From Sabethes cyaneus (lineage: Eukaryota > Arthropoda > Insecta > Diptera > Culicidae), in contig NC_071355.1 of NCBI RefSeq assembly GCF_943734655.1, positions 28,990,964 to 29,054,963 of the forward strand: a stretch of 64,000 bases of DNA, read 5' to 3'. The position numbers and the translations under genes were made by a program. Shown piece after piece: positions 56,098-64,000 of this stretch; the stretch's first letter is position 1, and every line of letters starts with the position of its first letter. The notes under the pieces are model-generated. The model worked only from the letters and a program-made list of their open reading frames with translations, was not told the origin of the DNA and ran no database searches.

Positions 56098-56319
56098 CTG
56101 CGGTTGGTGAGCGCTTTCCGCCGTAGCAATATCCGTCGAATCCTCATCCTGCTCGTCAGCTTCCAGCTGTGCCTGCGGTAACGATGTCGAATCGGCCGTT
56201 GACACCACCGACGAAGCCGTCAGTTCCGGTTCGGCAAAAGAACATTTATTCATCACGGAGCACAGCAGCACCGCCAGCAGCGGTACCAGTTTCATCCTGT
56301 TAAACACTCGCATCTTCAT
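56098..56319 (-). CDS. Probable first coding exon of a secreted protein
   Basis: Start at 56319 with a favourable context (caaaATGaag). The N terminus MKMRVFNRMKLVPLLAVLLC followed by SVMNKCSFAEP has a basic n-region, a hydrophobic core and a likely signal-peptidase site near FA-EP. The rest of the exon is acidic and rich in Ser, Thr, Glu and Gln (ADEQDEDSTDIATAES). At 56098/56097 a consensus donor CAG|GTAAGG ends the exon in phase 0 after 74 codons; reading on into the intron gives another 25 codons to a stop. The following exon(s) were not found in the window, so the product (for example a peptide precursor or another secreted factor) cannot be named. Confidence 0.5.
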
Positions 56320-59199
56320 TTTGGTTTGTGCAAACTACCGACTCGTTGTCGTTTTGGGATGAAACAAAAAAAAAAGGTAGAATTTCACCACTCAACAGCT
56401 CTGACCGAATATGATAAAAAAAGAATACAATAACAAACACTGAACGGATCCTTTTCCACTCCGTCGTCGTTCACACAAGGCTGTGGAGAAATTGCATTCC
56501 CAGCATAGCTCGACGCGGTTTTTTTGGTGATTTTCTTCTATGCTCACGTGCACAGCAAGACACCGTCGTCGATTGCTCACAAAGCTGCCTCGCAAAACTG
56601 TTTGTGCTAGTATTCACTTCTTTTTTTATTAACACTTATTCCACACGGTGTTAAAAACCACTCACAGTCCAGTTGCTGTAATAATTAATAGCTGCTGCCA
56701 GTGTAACATGATGCCATATTCACTTTCCTTCGGCATTGTTCTTTGTCAAGCATAACCGTATTCACGCCGCATGCAAAACCGACAGCTTCAAATGGTGCGC
56801 CAATTTTTCTAATCAACTTTTCCGCCTTTGTGCGGGTTAAAATTAACCACCCCGGTGCCGGTTCTTGTTACCGCTAAATCAATAACACGCGAATTTTCCA
56901 ACTGTTTTACTGACTGGTAAAGATAACGATCCCCGAATCTGACTTTCTAAAACTGGTGTCAAATAAAACAGTAGTGTTTCGTCATCACTGAGAAAAACGA
57001 TTCTGAATCCGTTTTCAACACATGCCTCGAAAGTCCGCGCCTATCCGCTGATCCGCTGTTGATGGTCCAAAGCCTACCGAAAGACTGGTTACGGTGGCTC
57101 CATTCATCGCCCGCCAAAGGCGTCAGGCAGCGACGCTCGAACCAGCCAGCGTACCTATCCTATGTACGTACAGCGGAGATTCGTGGGGGATGCCCACAGG
57201 TGGATGCTGCGGATGGACTACAGCTCTACAGCTGGTGGCATAGTGGCTCAGTGACGCGTTTGTTTGCATCATGTTCGTATATGATGCCGATCCTGGCTAC
57301 AGCCAGAGATACCAACCGGAGCTTGGGAGCCAGTGGTGCCAGTTTTAATGTTTATATTTACGTTTTAAAGTTTAAAAAAATCCCTTTTAGAAATGTAAAA
57401 TAGAAAAAATAAAACAGAAAGCAACGCTGTCCAATGGAATTGGTGCTGGCTACACTGGCCGGAAAAATAAGCACCATAATACGTTCGAGCCGAAACATCG
57501 ACTCGACACGGAGCGGGAGAAAGCTTCTCGCGCTCACCGCGCACATGTTCGGACCGAAGCTCGACTGACTGAAGCATGCATGCAAAGATGCTGTACACGA
57601 AGCATGTTTGTTTTGCTTTTTCGTTACTTGGCGCGTTGCACAGCGGGCAAGTCCGACCGGTCAGGCGAGGAAAATACTGTCGCTTTCATGCTTTTCAAAT
57701 TCACTGAAATTTTTGAGGGTGGGTGGGCGAACGGGTAAGGGTTCGCTTGGTTGGGGCTGGGGGTGAAAACTGCAGACGGCAAAAGTATGTGTTGTGTTTT
57801 TGTGTCGGGATTGGAATGGGCTTCGAAGCGGATTATCCTACTGTTTGTATTGCCGAATTACATCAGTTCCGGGAAGTGCACAGCGTACCTTTGCCCAAAA
57901 CAGGTGCGGTAGGACACATGTTAACACTACTGATCCGGCTTTGTTCTCTGCTGGAAGTGTCGAAAAATGATTGTGATTGGTGTTTCGTAGGTTCATAATT
58001 GTCCCAGCGAAGACTAAACAACGATATCAACGCTCTCGGTATGGTTTCGTCCTCATAAAAAGGACCGCAGGTTCTGCTAAACTGCCAGAAGAAGGCTACA
58101 ATATGAAGCAATCATTGGTGCATATAGTGATGGACTAAACAATCAGACCAGCAAAAGCAAAACATGAAATGGTTTTGGCTAAAAATTAGGGTACATTAAC
58201 CAGTAGTAGACCCTCAAGCGCTTGAGTTGTCTTCTTCTATGAATTATTTTTAGCTGGTAATGCTAAACCCAAGTAGCGATTCTAAAGCCACTTGGTTTTA
58301 TTTGATTTATATAAAGGTTTCATTGCAGAATTAATCATTACTTATGGTTTTATTATGGTATTACGCAATATCAAGATGATACGAATCAAAACAATTTTAT
58401 AGCATAGTTATAAAACCATAATACCGTTCTGATTCAAACTTCGACATTAGCTAATTTATTTATTTTCGTGGGAAAATTTTAAAAATGAGGATAAAATGTC
58501 ATTTTACATTAAAAACACTAAAAAGTTACAGTTCGGTTTTGATTCAAACTTCGAACACTTTCATGGTCGACATTCAAAGTTCGCAAAATTTCAGTCTCAG
58601 ACATCGAACACTTGTATTACTTTGATGAGTATTAATGTTCTTAGTGTCCTTTAACTTAAATGAGTGAAATTATATGCTTTTTCTAAACACTGTGTCTTTA
58701 AATCCACCTAACAGTGTAATTTAAATTTTTCACACAATAAGGCCGTTGCAAATAATTTCAAAAGTTTTTGTCACCCCCGCCTTGGAAATTGGCTTGAAAA
58801 ATCGGGGGGCAAAAAAATAATTTGCAGGATATGAGCTATTTTTTCTTATAAAATCAATTGTCTGTGGGCTCTACAGCCTGAAAACCTCGAAAAATGAGTG
58901 TACCAGTTGAGCTAACGCGTCTAGCACGAAACAGAAATGAAAATTCGAACAACGGAATTTCGGCCAAAAAAATTTTCTTTCGTTTTTGTCTTTTTTCGTA
59001 GATTTTTGCATGGAAAATAATAACGTATTTATTAAAAGCAAGAACAGATTTAGTTTTCATGTTTAAACTTTAAGTAAAAATGCCTGAAATCAATATTTTT
59101 TTTGCTCGATTAAAAAAATCTGTTTTTTTCGCCCCTCCCCCCCTCCTGTTATTAAAACCTGTTATTATCTGTGGCTGTGCATTTTTTTTAAATCATGTT
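56320..59199. other. Mostly unique DNA; putative upstream region
   Basis: It lies upstream of the putative secreted-protein exon and contains GC-rich patches (57040-57300, 57540-57790) but no recognisable exon, repeat family or RNA gene. A pair of related segments near 58430 and 58535 share gattcaaacttcga.a. Its 5' UTR and promoter cannot be located with confidence. Confidence 0.4.
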
Positions 59200-59265
59200 T
59201 CGATATAAGACAATTTCGATATAAGACAACTTTTTGAAATTATAAATTGTCTTATATCGAGGTAT
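59200..59265. repeat. Inverted repeat around cgatataagacaa
   Basis: tttcgatataagacaa occurs twice in tandem and is then matched in inverse by ttgtcttatatcgagg, forming a strong hairpin. Such motifs are common at ends of DNA transposon relics, but no full element is defined here. Confidence 0.55.
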
Positions 59266-59416
59266 CCCTGGTACTGTCGGTCCTGGGCTGCCGTTCTCTA
59301 ATCCCCGCGAACACCAGCTGTTCATGTGTCGTCCTCGACAGCGCAGATCCACCCAGTGCGTGATCTGCCCCGAAGTCTACGGCTTCTAGCTGGTTCTCTG
59401 CTGAAAATAGTCCTGT

Positions 59417-60110
59417 CTACCGCAGCTTGGCACATTGTACTACCCTCACCGTATCAGCATATTTGTATATTTGATGCAGCGCGTGGTTCATTCGTCTGCA
59501 CCACCCTCCATTTTCCATTTTGCGCTCAAAAGCCCCGATTACTCGTCGGTCAGCCTCCTCTAGCGTCCATGATTCCTGTCCGTAAAGGGCCACCGACAAA
59601 ATTAGTGTTTTGTAGTGTTCTGTTGTCACATGTTACGAGCGTACCAAGGTATATGAATTTCTCCACTACTTAATGGTAATGGTAAGTCCCAATCTCACTG
59701 CTTCCACTGCTCTACGTTTGATTCCGATGATATTCACGTCATCCGCAAAATTAACCTTTCCACATTTGCTCTTCGTATTGCACGTTCAGAGGCGATGTTG
59801 AATAGCAGGTCAGAAAGTGCATCCATTTGCTTCCAACGTCCATCCAACATCACGAAAGCGGCTGAGGTTTCATCCGCTTTTCTGACGCATGATGTTGCCC
59901 CATTCAACCAGCGTCGCACGAATCAGCGTTATTAGTTCCGTCGGAGAAACATGTTCTAGCATTATTTGCCTCGGATCATTTGGTTTGACTGAATCGTACG
60001 CCGCCTTAAAGTCCACAAACAGATGATGAGTCTGCAGTTTGTACTCCCGGAACTTGTCTAGTTACTGACGCAGGGTAAACATCTGATCCGTTGAAGAATA
60101 ATTCTGGCCT
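59417..60110 (-). pseudogene. RTE-type LINE reverse transcriptase, decayed
   Basis: Reading the minus strand from 60110: DQMFTLRQ, a stop, LDKFREYKLQTHHLFVDFKA then AYDSVKPNDPRQIM (first catalytic Asp), LITLIRATLVEWGNI, a broken stretch, KVNFADDVNIIGI (FADD kept), then EHYKTLILSVALYGQESWTL and a short GGWCRRMNHAL end. The order and wording fit RTE-type elements. It has many stops and frameshifts, and its 5' side is interrupted by a small MITE at 60113. Confidence 0.75.
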
Positions 60111-60112
60111 GA

Positions 60113-60327
60113 TTTTTGAATAGGTCCTAACTGCAAATGAGAGATTCTTTTTGTGTCTCCTCTCTTACGTCCACCACGACGCTGTAAATACACTTGACGA
60201 CGTTTTTTTTCGCACGATATGGTTGCTGGCATCATATGCTACCTAATCGTTAAGAAAAATTGCATTGAAATGTTTTCATATTTCATAAAGAGAATCTCTT
60301 ATTTGCAGTTAGAACCTATTCAAAAAA
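60113..60327. mobile_element. Small MITE with ~42-bp inverted repeats
   Basis: The left end reads tttttgaataggtcctaactg and continues to agagattct; the right end is its inverse with few changes (agagaatctcttatttgcagt then tagaacctattcaaaaaa). About 215 bp, non-coding. No clear target duplication, though short T/A runs at the edges would hide a TA. It sits at the broken 5' edge of the RTE relic. Confidence 0.7.
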
Positions 60328-60366
60328 TAGGTGAGAATTAGTTCTTGAAGCATACCGTAATAAATA

Positions 60367-60612
60367 TTAACCAGAAATTACTTGAATAATTTTATAGTAT
60401 GACCGTTTGCGCTTCCAATTTACCATAGTATGCATCTCTATGCGAAATAATCTACGAACTTGAAATCCGATATGAGAGCCGATAGGACATTCTTGTGAAA
60501 ATATGAAATGTGGTAAATTCTCACAACACCACTTCTGTGTTGTTTTGGACTGATGAAAAGTAACAGAGTCTGGTTGAAGGTAGTCATTTACAACTGGATA
60601 ATTTTGTAGCAT
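60367..60612 (-). pseudogene. Tc1/mariner-type transposase fragment
   Basis: Translates as YLQPDSVTFHQSKTTQKWC then CENLPHFIFSQECPIGSH, equivalent to the Q-D-x-A-x-x-H-x-x-K-T-T-Q-x-W and FI-x-S-x-E-W-P-x-x-S-P-D blocks of these enzymes, with the catalytic SPD changed to SHI. A 97-codon frame just upstream (60653-60946) may be related but has no clear motif. Confidence 0.55.
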
Positions 60613-61374
60613 GAATTAGAGAAAACTCTTCAAAGCATATTCTATACTGGAGTTAGTTTTTGTATCTGTTTTGATGAAAAGTTTCGAAAGTTTCGCGTTG
60701 CGCCATAACTCTCGACACATGAAACCGCTGGACAACCCGCTTGTACTGGTGAATGTCAGTAAGCTCATTTACAACCTGTTTACGACTGAAAAAGCGCAAC
60801 TTTGCTCGCTGTATCTTGTTACGTTTTTTCAGCGGTCGGCAAAGTCCTTCGCCATCGTCGTGCCGTCGCAGCACAGCTTTCTCCGTTGAATCATTCTGGT
60901 CCAGACTCAACCTCGTATTTTTATGTTGACTTAGTATAATGAACATCAGACATTTGAATAATTTTTTATTAAATCTTTACAATAGACGAAGTAGATGATA
61001 GACCAAAGTAACCCAAGTAAGACAATTCTTAATTAAAAATAAGAATTGACAACAGATTTAAAACAAATCTAATTGCTGAGCTTTTGTTCACCACTCTCAT
61101 TTACAACCTGTTTACGATTGAAAAAGCGCAAGAAATGGATCAATATAACATGTTTGAAATATTTCAAAATGACGCGTATGCATTACAAGGTAAGCCTTAT
61201 CGTACTACCAACAGAAATGCTTATTGGTGTGGTCGAACGGAAACTTTTTTCTCTCTGATATTTCCCTGAACAAACAAAATAATGACGTTAATTTTTCATA
61301 TATATGACACCGCACAAAGCTGTCGACGTACAAAACGCTAATCAGACGGGTAGTTCTCTAGGACTTGATACACT

Positions 61375-61770
61375 AACATACGTGCACTTGCCGTATTTGA
61401 GCAAAGGGTGTTGCGGATTATTTTTGGGGGAGTACGAACGGAAAGCGGAGAGTGGCGTAGACGTATGAGCTGCAGGCACCACTTGGAGAGGTTCCCATCG
61501 TACACTTGACCAAAGTTGGGCGACTACGATGGACCGGCCACGACATAAGAATGCCGGACGACTTTGCTGTGAAGTCCTTTCTCCTCAATTACCTCATCGG
61601 CACCAGGAGGCGGCCCAACGAAGGGCCCAACGTGCAAGATGGATCGACCAGGTTGAAACCGACTTGCGTGTGCCAAGACGCTTGAAGAATTGGCGATAAG
61701 CAGCCCAGGACCGAGTACAGTGGAGAGGGATTCTTGATACGTGAAGAGCCACCCCGGTTCTATGCTGCTA
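61375..61770 (+). pseudogene. RTE-type LINE C-terminal fragment
   Basis: Plus strand: HTYVHLPYLSKGC in one frame, or LAVFEQRVLRIIFGGVRTE by homology in another, then APLGEVPIVHLTKVGRLRW, TGHDIRMPDDFAVKSFLL and NYLIGTRRRPNEG, ending near ttctatgctgc. It matches 49720-50181 throughout with scattered frameshifts. It is dead and 5' truncated. Confidence 0.7.
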
Positions 61771-61774
61771 AAAC

Positions 61775-61945
61775 TATTTTGAGACGCATTCCGTACTGTA
61801 TTTCGATACGATATAATCCACGGGATTGAAATCTGTTGATGAAGTAGATCATTCTTGTGATGATATGAAACGTGGAAATCTTGAGTTGTTTTTGACCGAT
61901 GAGAAGCAGTAGAATCTTCACGGTAGTACTCTACCAAATGCAAAA
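61775..61945 (-). pseudogene. Tc1/mariner-type transposase fragment
   Basis: Reads YYREDSTASHRSKTTQDFHV then SYHHKNDLLHQQISIP, related to QPDSVTFHQSKTTQKW of the 60367-60612 fragment; the DNA of the two also shares ttcttgtgatgatatgaaacgtgg. Too short and mutated to place in a subfamily. Confidence 0.45.
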
Positions 61946-61999
61946 CATAATTTTAGTAGCTTGCGTCACACTCGGACTCCCATTCTTATTTTTTCATGT

Positions 62000-62330
62000 C
62001 GTGCGACGAGTTTTTGTGAGTGTGTATTTAGCTATCAGCCACGGCCATCGCTCTTACTCGTCATTGCAACCCATGCAGTTGATATCGAACGCTCACGAGG
62101 GTCCGTGCTTTTCCCCGCGTGCGAAGCGGGAGTGTAAGATGAAGTAGAAAAGAAGAAGTAAAGCATAATCTGCATTCATACATCCTACTCACGCACGCGG
62201 GCCGTTGACAGCGCACGAGTTGTTGGTTTCGTGAGCAGGCTGCGCAGAACGACGTTACGAGGCTGTGTGCTCACGGTTGTTTGCCATACGCTTGCGTTAG
62301 AGAAGTAAGCGTTGGATGCTTTGCTTCGCA
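62000..62330. repeat. Dispersed repeat related to 1806-2156 and 31985-32295
   Basis: Shares agcgttggatgct.tgcttc.cacac.cgctc with the right edge of 31985-32295 in inverse orientation, and has the same high-GC style (gcgtgcgaagcgggagtg). Limits are uncertain. Confidence 0.4.
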
Positions 62331-63114
62331 CACCCGCTCACGTATGGGTCGGCATCATTTGCTTCTCGCTCGGTTTACAACTTTGGTTATCACACACAAG
62401 TGCGCGGCAGATGTTTGTACTATCCACGTATTTGTTAAATAAGTCTATTATTCAAACTAGAAATTTTCTAGAAATGTTCTGGAAATGGTGCATGGAAACA
62501 TCCTATGAATTTGAATTAACTTTCAAACATTAAAAATCAGAGGTGTTGTGCACAAGCCACGACCGCATAGGTGACGTAGGAATACGTAAGTCTCTTTGTA
62601 GCGATAGTAGGATGTATCCATGTATGTAATAATACGATTCTTCATGTATACATGCTACATACGTTGTACGTAACGTTTATCAAAGTAGGAACATTTTACG
62701 TACAATCCTCAACAGATTTTGGAGTTATTTCTATGAATTGATTGAATCTAATAAAGTTTTAATAGTTTTAATAAAGACGAATCAGTCACATTAAACCAAA
62801 CAGTAAATCAATTTTCATGATCTCTTTCTACGTTGAATAGTGCTTTTCCTCTGGTAATCGGTACACGGTAGGCGCTAATTTTCAAAAAGCTAAAAATTTC
62901 ACGCAAAACTATTCTGCGGCTTGCAAAAGAAGAACACTGATTTACAAACTGCAGACGTTTTGGAAGCCGCAGAAAATATCGCCAGTGAGCAGAAAACTTA
63001 TTTCCGTCATTTGTTCGTCGTCCGCAACGGCGAAAAATAAAGCTTTTCCCTCGTTGCCTGTTATTATGGTATTAACTGAGCAAGAAAATATAATAAACTC
63101 TTCAATCGTTGTGT
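62331..63114. other. Intergenic, no gene recognised
   Basis: AT-rich to mixed sequence with no recognised coding or repeat content. On the histone-bearing minus strand it lies downstream of the stem-loop. Confidence 0.45.
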
Positions 63115-63130
63115 GGCCCTTAAAAGGACC
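63115..63130 (-). terminator. Histone mRNA 3' stem-loop
   Basis: The minus strand reads GGTCCT-TTTA-AGGGCC followed by CACAC: a 6-bp stem with one G-U pair and a 4-base loop, the form of the replication-dependent histone 3' processing element bound by SLBP. It lies about 50-60 bases after the degenerate end of the H2B remnant, as expected. A purine-rich tract, gattgaagag, follows at the position of the U7-pairing element. Confidence 0.75.
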
Positions 63131-63300
63131 GATTGTTTGATTGTCATAACTCCAGTTTGCAATAAACTTGCACTAACGCACTTAACGTAACTCTCTTTTC
63201 GGTAAATTGGAGTAGCGATAACCGCAAACCAGGCACAGCTTGTTGCAACGGACCAACCGGAAAGCCTCAGCAGCTATGCGATCGACTAAGCCGTTCGTGT
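63131..63300 (-). pseudogene. Histone H2B remnant
   Basis: The minus-strand frame gives LVDRIAAEAFRLVRCNK, matching the H2B segment F-E-R-I-A-A-E-A-S-R-L-A-H-Y-N-K. With a one-base shift, ELVKCVS follows near 63185, matching ELAKHAVS of the H2B C terminus. The N-terminal half is missing and the piece is directly fused to the H2A remnant. It is not functional. Confidence 0.7.
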
Positions 63301-63329
63301 ATGTTCTTGAGTCACGATGAAATACCACT

Positions 63330-63520
63330 CCAAGTGGCCAGCTGCAAGTGACGTGGGATGCTTGTGGTCGTTTTGTTGTCGCGTGCAGCATATTTCCTGC
63401 CAATTCCAGAACTTCAGCAGCCAGATATTCCATCACGGCAGCGAGACGAGTGCTCCAGCTCCAACACGTTCAGTATATTTTCCTTTCCTCAGCAGCCGAT
63501 GAACACGACCAACTGACGAC
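63330..63520 (-). pseudogene. Histone H2A remnant
   Basis: Minus strand: VGRVHRLLRKGKYTERVGAG, then after a frameshift VMEYLAAEVLELAGN, then after another AARDNK...SIPRHLQLA. These are the core of H2A in correct order with only a few substitutions. The N-terminal tail and the residues after HLQLA are missing. At least two frameshifts make it a pseudogene. Confidence 0.85.
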
Positions 63521-63639
63521 GATGTGCACCGTAAGGCATACAATGTTTCAAATACAACCTTCAAAATTATGCCACGGATGTGACTCGAAAGCTGCCTGTC
63601 TGATGTGTCGCCAACGAAAGCCGCTGACCGACTGACGAT

Positions 63640-63778
63640 GCGCAGTAAAAGGCATAGCAGCCAAAACCATATCGTTCACCTGCGGATGAGTCGATGGATT
63701 CTTCGGTTTGTTGGCGTCTCGCTTGGTGAATGTGGATGCCTTCGTTGCCTTATCCGGGGAAGCAGCAACAGCTGAAGC
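63640..63778 (-). pseudogene. Histone H1 remnant
   Basis: The minus strand reads ASAVAASPDKATKAS, then KPKNPSTHPQVNDMVLAAM, matching the lysine- and alanine-rich tail and the start of the globular domain of insect H1 (S-x-H-P-P-V-x-x-M-V-x-x-A-I). The rest of the globular domain is lost. The lysine content is lower than in an active H1, as expected of decay. Between this and H2A a ~28-bp motif (gacgatg.gca..gtaaggcata) is partly duplicated at 63515-63545 and 63628-63655. Confidence 0.65.
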
Positions 63779-64000
63779 TCAACAATTTTCGATCGAAGTC
63801 TATAGAGCGTAAATTAAATACAATCATAAGGAAGCTTAACCCATAGCTTTTATCGTATATATTTCTGTCATCCGTGCTAGGGACGCACTGATGTGAGAAG
63901 GCAAAAAAATGAAAATAATTCAATTTTCCAATGACGCGCATTGAAAATCACTAGTTTTCTATATTTTCAATATTTTCCAAATCGATTTTCCGATCAATTG
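63779..64000. other. Window end, no gene recognised
   Basis: AT-rich tail with no recognised feature. The H1 remnant's start codon is not present here in frame. Confidence 0.4.

Noticed and set aside
57059..57403. 114-codon plus-strand frame in GC-rich DNA
   Set aside because: No recognisable domain, signal or splice partner; GC-rich stretches yield longer chance frames. Left as unannotated unique DNA.

Overview
The window looks like repeat-rich heterochromatin-like or intergenic DNA from a dipteran insect, most likely a mosquito. The grounds are the transposon families (RTE-like, jockey/CR1-like and LOA/I-like LINEs, a DD37E-type Tc1/mariner transposase, a Transib-type element, Helitrons with polypyrimidine-rich satellite interiors), the AT-rich composition, short introns, and an insect-style BTB-BACK gene. 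The species call is inference; no search was run. There are no bacterial signals such as operons, and most short open frames are chance or lie inside repeats.

Only two host protein-coding loci can be argued for: a two-exon BTB-BACK gene at 5703-6751 (+), and a probable first coding exon of a secreted protein at 56098-56319 (-). A decayed histone H1-H2A-H2B remnant with a recognisable histone 3' stem-loop lies at 63115-63778 (-). The BTB gene has a partial duplicate pseudogene at 16.0-17.8 kb, and a 92-bp piece of that pseudogene was copied again to 20846-20937.

Layout. 1-1123: end of a long-TIR Transib-like element. 2157-3468: head-to-tail Helitrons. 3590-4640: Tc1/mariner transposase relic split by a hAT-type MITE with an 8-bp target duplication. 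4660-6970: duplicated block with the BTB gene. 9560-12496: two joined Helitrons with a ~143-bp satellite. 14115-17770: LINE relics, the BTB pseudogene and a DD37E transposase relic. 18229-22996: Transib fragment, a Helitron with four tandem 5' ends, BTB fragment, second Helitron family. 25702-30600: a non-autonomous LTR retrotransposon (26284-29761) inserted in a transposase relic and carrying a 61/31-bp tandem array.

32940-43200 is a four-element nest. A LOA/I-like LINE with RNase H (32940-35078, resuming at 42642) is split by a jockey/CR1-like LINE (35079-42636), which is itself split by a Transib-like element (37315-38819, TSD CGCCG) and by a Helitron in its 3' tail (40069-42617). Further right are jockey relics, an element with 20-bp inverted ends (46821-48012), an RTE insertion with a 5' inversion and 13-bp target duplication (49708-50258), a MITE with a tRNA-like core (51609-51917), another satellite-bearing Helitron (53272-55369), and a mixture of RTE and transposase relics up to the histone remnant.

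All homology statements come from reading motifs by eye. Clade names for LINEs are approximate.
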